From Chryseobacterium kimseyorum (lineage in GTDB: Bacteria; Bacteroidota; Bacteroidia; Flavobacteriales; Weeksellaceae): a DNA stretch of 64,000 nt. A program made the translations under genes and the position numbers. The notes under the pieces were generated by a model that worked only from the letters and a program-made list of their open reading frames with translations, did not search any database and was not told the DNA's origin. Position 1 is the first letter of the stretch. Every line of letters starts with the position of its first letter. The stretch is taken from the NCBI RefSeq assembly GCF_025971945.1, contig NZ_JAPDHW010000012.1, positions 1 through 64,000 of the forward strand, given 5' to 3'. Positions 6,796 through 14,787 of this stretch are shown here, in pieces.

Positions 6796-7452
6796 ATGCT
6801 CAAAAAAATCACTTTTGTTTTTGGATTTCTTTTTATATTAAATTCCTGTACGGTTCAACAAAAAATAGCATCAGAAAATAACTGGTACGCTTTTTTAAAA
6901 ACGAATTCAGAGAAACTGGAATCCTCAAAAATCTATGAATTCTCCGACGGAATGATTAGAATGCATGGCGGAAATATTGGCTATCTGATGTCTCAAAAAA
7001 GTTATCGCAATTTTGAACTGAGCTTAGAATACCGATGGAATATGGATGAAAAATATACAGGCAAAGGCAAAAAAAACAGTGGCGTGATGTACAACATTCC
7101 ATCAGATTCTCCTGACAAAGTCTGGCCTAAAGGAATACAGTTTCAAATAAAAGAGAATACCACCGGAGATTTTATCTTTTTAGATCAGATTACGGCTAAG
7201 GTAAACGGAAAAGCAACCGAAGCCGGAGCAAGCGTTACCTCTCCCAAATTCACCGATAATGAAAGACCTTACGGTGAATGGAATTCTGTTGTTGTAAGAT
7301 CATTCAACGGCCACATCAAACAGTTCTTAAATGGAAAATTGGTTAACGAATGTACAGATGCTACTTCTGCTGAAGGACGGATCTCTCTGAATTACGAAGG
7401 TTCTGCCATTGATTTTAAAAATATTGTAGTTAAAAAAATATCGAAAAACTAA
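6796..7452 (+). CDS. DUF1080 (3-keto-disaccharide hydrolase-like) lipoprotein
   Basis: This 218-residue protein has a lipoprotein signal (ILNSC lipobox, Cys18) and a concanavalin/LamG-like beta sandwich typical of DUF1080. Visible family features are FELSLEYRW, NSGVMYNIP, the WPKGIQFQIKE stretch, GEWNSVVVR, and the late FLNGKLVNE and ISLNYEGS motifs. DUF1080 proteins bind or hydrolyse modified sugars in the envelope, and some act on 3-keto-glycosides. No polysaccharide utilisation locus surrounds it, so the substrate is unknown. Confidence 0.8.
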   Translation: MLKKITFVFGFLFILNSCTVQQKIASENNWYAFLKTNSEKLESSKIYEFSDGMIRMHGGNIGYLMSQKSYRNFELSLEYRWNMDEKYTGKGKKNSGVMYNIPSDSPDKVWPKGIQFQIKENTTGDFIFLDQITAKVNGKATEAGASVTSPKFTDNERPYGEWNSVVVRSFNGHIKQFLNGKLVNECTDATSAEGRISLNYEGSAIDFKNIVVKKISKN

Positions 7453-7556
7453 TCGCTGATTTATATAACCCAATACATATGATAAGTTTTCTTTTATTAT
7501 TAAAAGAGATCAGAACATTACGATTGTAGCCAAAAATTTACTTAAAAAACTTCAAG

Positions 7557-8432
7557 TTACATTGTCATTGGAACGTCCATCAGTAAAATTTCTGTACCTT
7601 CTGTGGTTGATTTAATATGTAATTCTGAAATATCCCAAACTCCGAAGCCGTCCCTTGTTTCCACTGTCTGTCCTTCAATTTCTGCGCTTCCCTTTAAAAC
7701 AAAAACATAAACGCCGTTTCCTTTTTTTCTGATTTGATAAGTTGTTTCAACATTATTTTCAAAGTTTCCCAGGTGAAACCATGCATCCTGATGAATCCAA
7801 ACACCTTCATCATCAGCACTGGGAGACAGAATCTGTTGAAATTTATTCTGACTTTTTCCTTTGTCTAAACTGATCTGGTCATATCTTGGTGCCACATTCC
7901 TTTTGTTTGGATAGACCCAAATCTGCAGAAACTTCACTGAGCTGTCACTATTTTTATTGAATTCGCTGTGCATAATTCCGGTTCCGGCACTCATCACCTG
8001 AATATCTCCACTTCTGATGATTGCGGAATTTCCCATACTGTCTTTGTGTTCCAAATCACCTTCCAAAGGAATACTGATGATCTCCATGTTATCGTGGGGA
8101 TGCGTCCCGAAACCTCTACCCGCTTCCACTATATCATCATTCAAAACTCTGAGCACACCAAAATGCATTCTTTCAGGATTATGATAATTTGCAAAGCTGA
8201 ATGTGTGATTGCTTACCAGCCAACCGTGATCAGCCTTCCCTCGGGAATCTGCTTTGTGAATCACAGAATTGTCTTTGATTTTGGACTCTGGATTGGGCAA
8301 ATGATTGTATCCAATCGGTTCTAGCGGCTCAATTTCGTCGATTTCATTTTTCATTGTATTTCCCAGTGATGCAGTTGCTACGAACATCCCTGTTCCCAAT
8401 AATCCTTTCTTTAAAAAATCTTTTCTGTCCAT
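7557..8432 (-). CDS. Pirin family protein with signal peptide
   Basis: This 291-residue pirin begins with a signal-like stretch (MDRKDFLKKGLLGTGMF), a variant twin-arginine start with RK, suggesting an exported form. The bicupin metal site is visible: HPHDNMEI gives two His, and GIMHSE gives His and Glu. Pirins of the YhhW type act as quercetin 2,3-dioxygenases or redox-sensitive iron proteins. Its promoter shares an operator with the MhqO/MhqD operon (14788-15720) and the esterase at 39247, which points to a role in aromatic or quinone stress. Substrate is inferred only. Confidence 0.87.
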   Translation of the reverse strand: MDRKDFLKKGLLGTGMFVATASLGNTMKNEIDEIEPLEPIGYNHLPNPESKIKDNSVIHKADSRGKADHGWLVSNHTFSFANYHNPERMHFGVLRVLNDDIVEAGRGFGTHPHDNMEIISIPLEGDLEHKDSMGNSAIIRSGDIQVMSAGTGIMHSEFNKNSDSSVKFLQIWVYPNKRNVAPRYDQISLDKGKSQNKFQQILSPSADDEGVWIHQDAWFHLGNFENNVETTYQIRKKGNGVYVFVLKGSAEIEGQTVETRDGFGVWDISELHIKSTTEGTEILLMDVPMTM

Positions 8433-8464
8433 ATCTTTTGGTAATTAATCTGTTATTGATCGTA

Positions 8465-8509
8465 CAAATCTATGGTGATTGAAATTGCTGGGCATTTAAC
8501 TAGTTTAAT
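8465..8509 (-). promoter_or_regulatory. Pirin promoter with ATTTAACTAGTTTAAT operator
   Basis: The near-perfect palindrome ATTTAACTAGTTTAAT lies at 8494-8509. On the minus strand the -7 element TAGATTTG (8472 to 8465) follows 27 bp after the AACTAG core. The same arrangement occurs at 15747-15791 and 39139-39183, and about 40 bp of flanking sequence is conserved with the first of these. Confidence 0.65.
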
Positions 8510-8551
8510 AAATTAAATTTTTTGTCATCCAATTAAAGATTCGACGTAATT

Positions 8552-8700
8552 AAACAAAAATTCAAGACTTAGAAACTTGTGCTAAAAATTTAAAATTAAT
8601 TCTAAAACTCCCAAAATCGTGAAAATTCATAGTCAGTTATCATTAGAATATCTGTCTCACGCGGCGGAGAGTGGGAATATTTTTTATTATTGAATTAATT
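8552..8700. repeat. Diverged copy of a dispersed flavobacterial intergenic repeat
   Basis: From the AAACAAAAATTCAAGACTT start onward, this stretch aligns with the two spacers at 11810-12042 and 12391-12623. Shared pieces include the CTAAAAATTTAAA-like tract, a CCCAAAA box, and a GGGAAT(A/T)TTTT segment. It has drifted in the middle and its functional role is unknown. Confidence 0.5.
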
Positions 8701-8748
8701 CGGCGAATTCTTTTTCTCGATTTCATAAGGAGAAAAATGATCCGTTTT

Positions 8749-9333
8749 TTATTTTTCTTTTGTCGCCAAACGCTTTCTGATCGTGCTTACAAATTCTTTA
8801 GAAACTCCGAGATAAGAAGCAATGTAATATTGAGCAACACGCTGCGGAATCGTTGGATATACTTTGATAAACTCCAGATATCGGTCTGATGCACTTTTTG
8901 AAATAGTGTTCACCAAACGGTTTTGAAGTGTAAACAGGTTTCGCTGAACCAGCATACGGAAAACTCTTTCGAATTTTGGGATTTCCTGCAGCAACTTTTC
9001 TTTGGTCGTCGGATTCAGCATAAAAATTTCTGAATCTTCAATTGTTTCGATATACAAATTGGAAGGTTTCTGATCCTGAAACGAAGCGATATCACTGATC
9101 CACCAATCTTCGATAGCAAACAGAATCGTCACTTCAAAACCATTATCATCAAGATAATACGCCCTCAGACAGCCTTTATGAATAAAACCTTCAAACTGGC
9201 AAACTTCCCCTTCCCGCAACAAAACTGTTTTCTTCGGGATGGTTTCACAAACCAACAGATCAGTGAATATTTTCTCTTCTTCGCTGCTCAGACTGATAAA
9301 ACGGGTAACGTTCTTGATGATATTTTCAAACAT
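8749..9333 (-). CDS. Crp/Fnr family transcriptional regulator, Bacteroidetes type
   Basis: This 194-residue protein has a cyclic-nucleotide-binding-like barrel (about 20-115) and a C-terminal winged helix (YYIASYLGVSKEFVSTIRKRL). It belongs to a different branch from the 198-residue pair at 2806 and 60025: the sequence is unlike theirs and the recognition helix reads SKEFVSTIR rather than ETxIR. It lies just after the pirin gene in reverse order, and shares the strand with the short receiver-like gene immediately upstream (9 bp gap). It could regulate the pirin/MhqO operator, but nothing proves this. Confidence 0.85.
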   Translation of the reverse strand: MFENIIKNVTRFISLSSEEEKIFTDLLVCETIPKKTVLLREGEVCQFEGFIHKGCLRAYYLDDNGFEVTILFAIEDWWISDIASFQDQKPSNLYIETIEDSEIFMLNPTTKEKLLQEIPKFERVFRMLVQRNLFTLQNRLVNTISKSASDRYLEFIKVYPTIPQRVAQYYIASYLGVSKEFVSTIRKRLATKEK

Positions 9334-9342
9334 AAATTAAGT

Positions 9343-9654
9343 TTACGGCTGCAAATTAGGGAAAAGCGCGTAAACTTCGTTCTTTAAAAGTCCGCTTCCA
9401 CCGCCGTAATGGTCGATCACCTTAACATCTTTATCCAAATTCTGGCAGAAAACTTTTATTTCATTTTCAAATTCCTCATCCAAACCGGAACTCAAAAGCA
9501 CAATATCTACCTGATTAGCTTTAATATAATCATAGCAGACCGTTTCATCACTTTTGATTTCTGCGTTCCAGCCTTCATTATTTTCGATAATTCTTTTTAA
9601 TGTATCAAGTATCTCCTGATTTTTTCCAATGACTAAAAAATTTAAGCTTTCCAT
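9343..9654 (-). CDS. Degenerate response-regulator receiver-like protein
   Basis: This 103-residue protein has an alpha/beta pattern like a receiver: a first strand LNFLVIGKNQEIL, a helix, a strand VDIVLLSSGLD and a late VKVIDHYGG. The acidic pair after strand 1 is replaced by GKN, and the phospho-acceptor aspartate is replaced by a serine-rich VLLSSG, so it probably cannot be phosphorylated. It ends with a GGGSGLLKNEVYALFP tail. It sits 9 bp before the Crp/Fnr gene, so they are likely co-transcribed. Confidence 0.6.
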   Translation of the reverse strand: MESLNFLVIGKNQEILDTLKRIIENNEGWNAEIKSDETVCYDYIKANQVDIVLLSSGLDEEFENEIKVFCQNLDKDVKVIDHYGGGSGLLKNEVYALFPNLQP

Positions 9655-9808
9655 TTGATATTTGTTGTATTGAAGTTAATTTTCAGGAGCTTCATCCTGC
9701 TAGTAATTTATGCTGAGCTTGTAGAAGTGCTATATATTTTTTCCGCCGACAATGCCAACCGCAAAAGAAAGGACGCAATACCTATCGTGGCTAAGGATTT
9801 GGTCTGAA

Positions 9809-11419
9809 TTATAAATGTTTGGTACCCGTAATTTTCAGTTCGTTAAGATCCAGTTGTGATTCCGCTTTTCTTACTTCATCCTCACTGAACAGATTTTCAC
9901 GTTTTATCTTGAACAGTTCTTTTCTCTGCAATGCGAAAATATCCAGCATAATTTCGTGGTATTCATTTAAATCATTCCGTCTGTTGGTGCACATTTCCAG
10001 AGATTCAAGGTGACCTTGTTGCTGCAAAATATCGTTTTCGATCGTTTGTTTAAAATTTTCAACCAAACTGTTGGTTTCCAGATTGGACTGGTATTTTTCA
10101 TTCAGTAGGTCCACCGCAAGATTATCCAATCTAATTTGAATACTCGCCTGTTGTTCGTGGGAAGGCAGGATGTTATCAATTTCACCAATTTTCGTTAATT
10201 TAATAATCAGTGGCAATGTCAAACCCTGAAAAACCAACGTCACAAAAATCACTACAAACGTTATAAAGATAATCAAATTCCGGTGCGGAAATTCCGCCTG
10301 TTCATTCATCATCACCGGAATGGATAAAGCCGTTGCCAGAGAAACCACGCCGCGCATTCCTGCCCAACCGATTATCAATGGGTTTTTCCAACCCGGACTC
10401 GGATCTTTACGCACTTTTTTGCTCAGCCATCTCGGTATGTGCGCCACAGGATAAATCCACAACATCCGAACAACAATTACAATTAAGCTGATAATTAAAC
10501 CATATTTAATTCCATCCATCAGAGATGTTTCGCCTAATCCATCCACAATATCGGGAAGTTCTAAACCAATCAGAACAAAAACCAATGCATTCATCACGAA
10601 AATCAATGTATTCCAGACGCCGGTCATATTCATTCTTGTGGTTCCGGTCTTAAAGATTTCGTGCGACCGGAACGAAATAAAAAGTCCTCCACTCACTACA
10701 GCCATTACTCCCGAAAAATGAAAATGCTCCGCCGAAAGAAATAAAATATAAGGTGTCATGACTGTTAACGCTGCATCAATTGCCGGCGTTGTTGGCAAAA
10801 ATCTGTGAATGGCGTAAAAAATATGCGCTCCTACAATTCCGACTACAACACCCATCCCCGCAACAAGGAAAAACTGACCCGTTGCTTCCTGCATAGAAAA
10901 TACTCCTGTCATGACTGCCGCCAAAGCAAATCTGAAAACAATTAGCGATGACGCATCATTGATGAGACTTTCACCTTCCAGCATTGCAATCGTCCGTTTG
11001 GGAACTTTTAAACCTTTCAAAACTGTTGTCGCTGCAATCGCGTCAGGTGGCGAAACAATTCCGCCCAGCAAAAACCCCATCGCCAAAGTGAATCCCGGAA
11101 TCAAAGCCTGTGAAGCAAATGCCACAACAATCGAAGTCAGAAAAACCAATCCAAAAGCCAACAGCCCGATGGTGCGTTTCCATTTCCAGAAATCGTTCCA
11201 CGAGGTGTACCAGGCGGCTTCATACAATAATGGCGGTAAAAAAATAAGGAAAATAATATCAGGATCCAGTTTCAAAACGGGAACTCCGGGAATTAAACTG
11301 ATTCCCAGTCCTGCCAATACCAAAAATATTGGATAAGCGATTTTGATTCGCTGCGCCAGCATGACCAGCAGCATTACGACCAACAGGAGTCCGAGTATGA
11401 GTAGTAAATCTTCGTGCAT
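9809..11419 (-). CDS. Na+/H+ antiporter of the CPA1 family
   Basis: This 536-residue integral membrane protein has about 12 hydrophobic segments followed by a cytoplasmic C-terminal tail rich in helices (about 400-536). Diagnostic stretches are FLPPLLYEAAW, the SPPDAIAAT motif of the ion-binding region and the ESLINDASSLIVF segment of CPA1 antiporters. It would exchange Na+ (or K+) for protons to regulate pH and salt. It stands alone, with a TATCTT-type simple repeat upstream of its start. Confidence 0.9.
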   Translation of the reverse strand: MHEDLLLILGLLLVVMLLVMLAQRIKIAYPIFLVLAGLGISLIPGVPVLKLDPDIIFLIFLPPLLYEAAWYTSWNDFWKWKRTIGLLAFGLVFLTSIVVAFASQALIPGFTLAMGFLLGGIVSPPDAIAATTVLKGLKVPKRTIAMLEGESLINDASSLIVFRFALAAVMTGVFSMQEATGQFFLVAGMGVVVGIVGAHIFYAIHRFLPTTPAIDAALTVMTPYILFLSAEHFHFSGVMAVVSGGLFISFRSHEIFKTGTTRMNMTGVWNTLIFVMNALVFVLIGLELPDIVDGLGETSLMDGIKYGLIISLIVIVVRMLWIYPVAHIPRWLSKKVRKDPSPGWKNPLIIGWAGMRGVVSLATALSIPVMMNEQAEFPHRNLIIFITFVVIFVTLVFQGLTLPLIIKLTKIGEIDNILPSHEQQASIQIRLDNLAVDLLNEKYQSNLETNSLVENFKQTIENDILQQQGHLESLEMCTNRRNDLNEYHEIMLDIFALQRKELFKIKRENLFSEDEVRKAESQLDLNELKITGTKHL

Positions 11420-11480
11420 AGTTATTTGTTTAGAAGTTTGATGTGAGATGCCAGATCTGCAATTTTGTGTTTATATAAAA

Positions 11481-11525
11481 TATCTTGTATCTTGTATCTT
11501 TTATCTTTTATCCTTTATCTTTTAT
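11481..11525. repeat. Short TATCTTNTA-type simple repeat
   Basis: About five imperfect units of TATCTT(G/T)TA lie between the antiporter start and the first cupin copy. They run into the beginning of the 521/581-bp tandem unit. Confidence 0.7.
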
Positions 11526-11809
11526 AAATGTAAAAAAAGTGAAGTTCTTTCCATTGTTTCAAGGTTTTTAGTTTTGTGACCTTTTCCGGAAACATCTTCT
11601 ACCAAAAGGATTTCACCGGTCTGAAATTTCCGGATTTCTCCAAGCGAAGTTTCAATTTCCACACCGCCATCCAAAAGTACGATATATTGCTTTTGCGGAG
11701 CGTGGTGAAAACCGTAATCATAATCAGCAGAAACTTTTCTGAATGGAATTTCGAGGTCTTCGAAATGTGATTCACCGCGTTCGTCACTGAATATTCTTGT
11801 GATTTTCAT
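11522..11809 (-). CDS. Small cupin protein, tandem copy 1 (internally shortened)
   Basis: This 95-residue single-domain cupin has the shared features YDYGFHHAPQKQYIVLL, a GGVEIETSLGE turn and GEILLVEDVSGKGHKT. Compared with copies 2 and 3 (115 residues) it lacks 20 residues after EIP, an exact in-frame loss of 60 bp. The remaining cupin barrel seems intact. The family is unassigned (FdtA/DUF-cupin-like); similar core motifs occur in the exported cupin at 22554-23048. Whether the shortened copy is functional is unknown. Confidence 0.75.
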   Translation of the reverse strand: MKITRIFSDERGESHFEDLEIPFRKVSADYDYGFHHAPQKQYIVLLDGGVEIETSLGEIRKFQTGEILLVEDVSGKGHKTKNLETMERTSLFLHL

Positions 11810-12042
11810 ATTATTTTATTGAAATTTCTTTTGTCTTGAAACAAAAGAAACAAAAATTCAAGACTTGGAACTCTAATGCTAAAAATTAAAATTTAATCCT
11901 AAAATTCCCAAAACTTGCGCGAATTCAGTATTCATCCTTCGATTCAAAATTTATGTCGCGCTTCGAACAGTAGGAATTTTTTGACGGATTAATTTTAAAT
12001 TTTCTTAACGCTTCATTTTCCAATGTCGATTTAATTTCTAAT
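11810..12042. repeat. Dispersed repeat forming the spacer between cupin copies 1 and 2
   Basis: A 233-bp spacer with an inverted repeat at its start (TTTCTTTTGT ... ACAAAAGAAA) and the AAACAAAAATTCAAGACTT block. It is nearly identical to 12391-12623 and aligns with 8552-8700. It has no coding character. Confidence 0.75.
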
Positions 12043-12390
12043 TTATAAATGTAAAAAAAGTGAAGTCCTTTCCTTTTTTTCAAGGTTTGTAGTTTTGTGA
12101 CCTTTTCCGGAAATATCTTCTACCAAAAGGATTTCACCGGTCTGAAATTTCCGGATTTCTCCAAGCGAAGTTTCAATTTCCACACCGCCATCCAAAAGTA
12201 CGATATATTGCTTTTGCGGAGCGTGGTGAAAACCGTAATCATAATCAGCAGAAACTTTTCTGAACTGCAGTTTTTTGACATTGATATCTTCTGAGAGAAA
12301 TCCAATTTCACCCTGATTGATTAATGGAATTTCGAGGTCTTCGAAAAGAGATTCACCGTTGTCGTCACTGAATATTTTTGTGATTTTCAT
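12043..12390 (-). CDS. Small cupin protein, tandem copy 2
   Basis: This 115-residue cupin is nearly identical to copy 3 and carries the segment NQGEIGFLSEDINVKK that copy 1 lost. The HHAPQKQY and KGHKT motifs supply candidate metal or ligand residues. Start-to-start distance to copy 3 is exactly 581 bp. The three genes may be transcribed separately or from read-through, and no terminator is visible between them. Confidence 0.8.
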   Translation of the reverse strand: MKITKIFSDDNGESLFEDLEIPLINQGEIGFLSEDINVKKLQFRKVSADYDYGFHHAPQKQYIVLLDGGVEIETSLGEIRKFQTGEILLVEDISGKGHKTTNLEKKERTSLFLHL

Positions 12391-12623
12391 ATTATTTTAT
12401 TGAAATTTCTTTTGTCTTGAAACAAAAGAAACAAAAATTCAAGACTTGGAACTCTAATGCTAAAAATTTAAATTTAATCCTAAAATTTCCAAAACTTGCG
12501 CGAATTCAGTTTTCATCCTTCGATTCAAAATTTATGTCGCGCTTCGAACAGTGGGAATTTTTTGACGGATTAATTTTAAATTTTCTTAACGCTTCAGTTT
12601 CCAATGTCGATTTAATTTCTAAT
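12391..12623. repeat. Dispersed repeat forming the spacer between cupin copies 2 and 3
   Basis: A 233-bp spacer, nearly identical to 11810-12042. A 70-codon plus-strand frame inside it (12417-12629) is an artefact of the repeat. Confidence 0.75.
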
Positions 12624-12971
12624 TTATAAACGTAAAAAAACTGATGTCCTTTCCTTTGTTTCAAGGTTTTTGGTTTTGTGGCCTTTCCCGGAAATATCTT
12701 CTACCAAAAGGATTTCACCGGTCTGGAATTTCCGAATTTCTCCAAGCGAAGTTTCAATTTCCACACCGCCATCCAAAAGTACGATATATTGCTTTTGCGG
12801 AGCTTGATGAAAACCGTAATCATAATCAGCAGAAACTTTTCTGAACTGCAGTTTTTTGACATTGATATCTTCTGACAGAAATCCAATTTCACCTTGGTTT
12901 ATTAATGGAATTTCGAGGTCTTCGAAATGAGATTCACCGTTTTCGTCACTAAATATTTTTGTGATTTTCAT
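12624..12971 (-). CDS. Small cupin protein, tandem copy 3
   Basis: This 115-residue cupin differs from copy 2 at only a few positions, for example FHQAPQ instead of FHHAPQ, which removes one histidine, and a C terminus ending FLRL. It is probably the ancestral or first-transcribed copy, since its upstream flank (12972 onward) does not carry the 233-bp spacer. Substrate and ligand are unknown. Neighbouring MhqD/MhqO genes on the same strand suggest a small-molecule or stress context. Confidence 0.8.
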   Translation of the reverse strand: MKITKIFSDENGESHFEDLEIPLINQGEIGFLSEDINVKKLQFRKVSADYDYGFHQAPQKQYIVLLDGGVEIETSLGEIRKFQTGEILLVEDISGKGHKTKNLETKERTSVFLRL

Positions 12972-12974
12972 AGC

Positions 12975-13045
12975 TTATAGGATTTGGCAAAAGCCAATTG
13001 AATTATTTTAATTGATAAAACGGGCTAAAGCCCGTTCCTATTGAT
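12975..13045. repeat. Two-hairpin REP-like element
   Basis: Two short inverted repeats lie in tandem: TTGGCAAAAGCCAA (about 12984-12997) and AACGGGCTAAAGCCCGTT (13019-13036). I recall similar double hairpins being common between genes of Chryseobacterium. It may also end transcription of the hydrolase gene only weakly, because no T run follows. Confidence 0.6.
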
Positions 13046-13097
13046 TCCAAAATGGTGTTTATTTGTGAAAACATTCGTGTTAATTTGTGTTTAGAAA

Positions 13098-13718
13098 TTA
13101 TTTAAAAACAATTGAATTCGCCAGTTCAATTTCCTCCTCGTTAATAGAATGTCCGAAATTGGCGTACACTTTTTCTGTAACATCAGCGTTCATTTCTTTC
13201 AAAATATTGGCAGTTGCATACACTCTTTCCACAGGAACGTGGAAATCAGGATTACTTGTACCAAGGAAAATCGGGGTTTGAGCAAAATCACCCCTGTAAT
13301 TTTCACGGTTAATTTTATCACCAATTACCCCACCGATGATAGCCACTGCCCCACCAAATTTCTGTGCGTTTCTTGCCAGAAATTCTAAACTGAGACAGGC
13401 ACCCTGCGAAAATCCAAAAAAGTAAATATTCTCAGCTTTAATTCCTGCATCCAATGCCGTTTTCACGGTTTTACCTACAGTTTCAATCGCTGAAGACAGC
13501 CATGGTTCATTTTGTTCAACCGGAGCAATGAAAGAAAATGGATACCAACTTCCATTCGTTGCCTGTGGTGCCAACAAAGCATAATCTTCAACACTTAAAT
13601 GTTGGGACAGGCTCAATATATCCTGCGCACTTCCTCCTCTACCGTGAATCATTATTAAGACTTTCTCAGCCTGTTCAAGCGGTTTTCCTGATGTTTTTAT
13701 ATCTAGTGTATGACTCAT
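13098..13718 (-). CDS. Alpha/beta hydrolase, carboxylesterase/MhqD-like
   Basis: This 206-residue hydrolase has the oxyanion segment MIHGRGGSAQD and the nucleophile elbow GFSQGA; a C-terminal FGHSINEEE supplies the catalytic His and an Asp is likely in the GTSNPDFHVP loop. It belongs to the phospholipase/carboxylesterase group that includes Bacillus MhqD. It starts 6 bp after the stop of the dioxygenase-like gene 13724-14674 and forms an operon with two MhqO-like genes. In Bacillus that combination detoxifies hydroquinones and electrophiles; the same role is inferred here. Confidence 0.85.
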   Translation of the reverse strand: MSHTLDIKTSGKPLEQAEKVLIMIHGRGGSAQDILSLSQHLSVEDYALLAPQATNGSWYPFSFIAPVEQNEPWLSSAIETVGKTVKTALDAGIKAENIYFFGFSQGACLSLEFLARNAQKFGGAVAIIGGVIGDKINRENYRGDFAQTPIFLGTSNPDFHVPVERVYATANILKEMNADVTEKVYANFGHSINEEEIELANSIVFK

Positions 13719-13723
13719 TTTAT

Positions 13724-14674
13724 CTAAAATTTTTCTGTTGGATAATTAATTTTTGGAAGAATGTCTATCAAATGTTCTCTCTTTTCTTCAAACTGTTCAG
13801 GCAACATTAAATCTTCCCCTAGTGAAGCCAGTTCCTCATCGACATCGAATCCCGGACCTGAAGTTGCGATTTCAAATAAAACGCCGCCCGGTTCTTTAAA
13901 ATATACGGATGTAAAATATTTCCTGTCTTTCACTTCGGTATGTTCCAGCCCAAATCTGTTTAATTTTTCAGTCATTTCAAGCTGAGTTTGTGCATTAGGT
14001 GTTGCAAAGGCGACATGATGTACAGTTCCTCTTCCCGCCAGTCCTTTCAGAGAATCAGGCATTGTCAGCAGATCCACATACTTTCCGGGAATATCTTCCG
14101 TACCTAAACGGATTCTATTAGATGACTCCGAAATAATTTTGTGATCCATCTGCGTGGTCAAAAGTGCTGCTGTTCTTGTATAATCATTCAGCCAAATTTC
14201 AACGTGATGAAGACCTTTGATGGCGTTGTCTTTCGGGATAAATCCATTATCATAGCCTTTTCGCTCATCCTTGTTATTGAAAACCAATTCCAAACCGAGT
14301 CCGTCAAAATCCTCCAGATAAATGAAAGCTTCACCCGAAAATCTTTCCTGTGGCTGTTTGTAAGGAATATTAAATTCATCAAAACGATTTAACCAATAAT
14401 CCATCGCATCCATTGAAACCGAAAATGCGGTTGTGTTAAGCATTCCTTTGCCGTGTCTTCCGTTTGCCAGACCTTTTCCATACGGAAAGGTAGTCATGAT
14501 GGTTCCGGGAGTTCCAAATTCGTCCCCGAAATAGAAGTGATAAACGTCAGAATATTCAAAATTAACGGTTTTCTTAATCAGTCGAAGTCCTAAAACTCCG
14601 GTGTAGAAATCTATATTTTCCTGGGTATCGCCTGTGATTGCGGTTACGTGGTGAAGTCCTGTGATGAGTTTCAT
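13724..14674 (-). CDS. Ring-cleaving dioxygenase-like VOC protein (MhqO-like), copy 2
   Basis: This 316-residue protein has two vicinal-oxygen-chelate modules (about 1-130 and 150-280). Each begins with a metal-binding His (GLHHVTAIT and GLHHVEIWL), and EPGGVLFEIA carries the final Glu. MhqO proteins use Fe(II) to open quinone-type rings or act as glyoxalase-like enzymes. It is the second gene of the operon, about 45% similar by eye to 14788-15720. A 7-bp microsatellite lies 20 bp upstream of its start codon. Confidence 0.87.
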   Translation of the reverse strand: MKLITGLHHVTAITGDTQENIDFYTGVLGLRLIKKTVNFEYSDVYHFYFGDEFGTPGTIMTTFPYGKGLANGRHGKGMLNTTAFSVSMDAMDYWLNRFDEFNIPYKQPQERFSGEAFIYLEDFDGLGLELVFNNKDERKGYDNGFIPKDNAIKGLHHVEIWLNDYTRTAALLTTQMDHKIISESSNRIRLGTEDIPGKYVDLLTMPDSLKGLAGRGTVHHVAFATPNAQTQLEMTEKLNRFGLEHTEVKDRKYFTSVYFKEPGGVLFEIATSGPGFDVDEELASLGEDLMLPEQFEEKREHLIDILPKINYPTEKF

Positions 14675-14693
14675 AGCTATTGGATTACTGATT

Positions 14694-14749
14694 TTGATTA
14701 TTGATTATTGATTATTGATTATTGATTATTGATTATTGATTATTGATTA
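14694..14749. repeat. Eight-unit TTGATTA microsatellite before an MhqO-like gene
   Basis: Eight perfect head-to-tail copies of the heptamer TTGATTA lie 20-75 bp upstream of the start at 14674 in the 113-bp gap between the two dioxygenase-like genes. Such tracts can gain or lose units by slippage and so change spacing or transcript folding. Confidence 0.95.
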
Positions 14750-14787
14750 TTGCTAAGATATTGTCTTTGTGAAATTTGGGCGATGAC

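Noticed and set aside
12417..12629. 70-codon plus-strand frame in the cupin spacer
   Set aside because: It lies inside a dispersed repeat and has no coding character.
14694..14749. Reading of the heptamer tract as a CRISPR or direct-repeat array
   Set aside because: Units are contiguous with no spacers, so it is a microsatellite.
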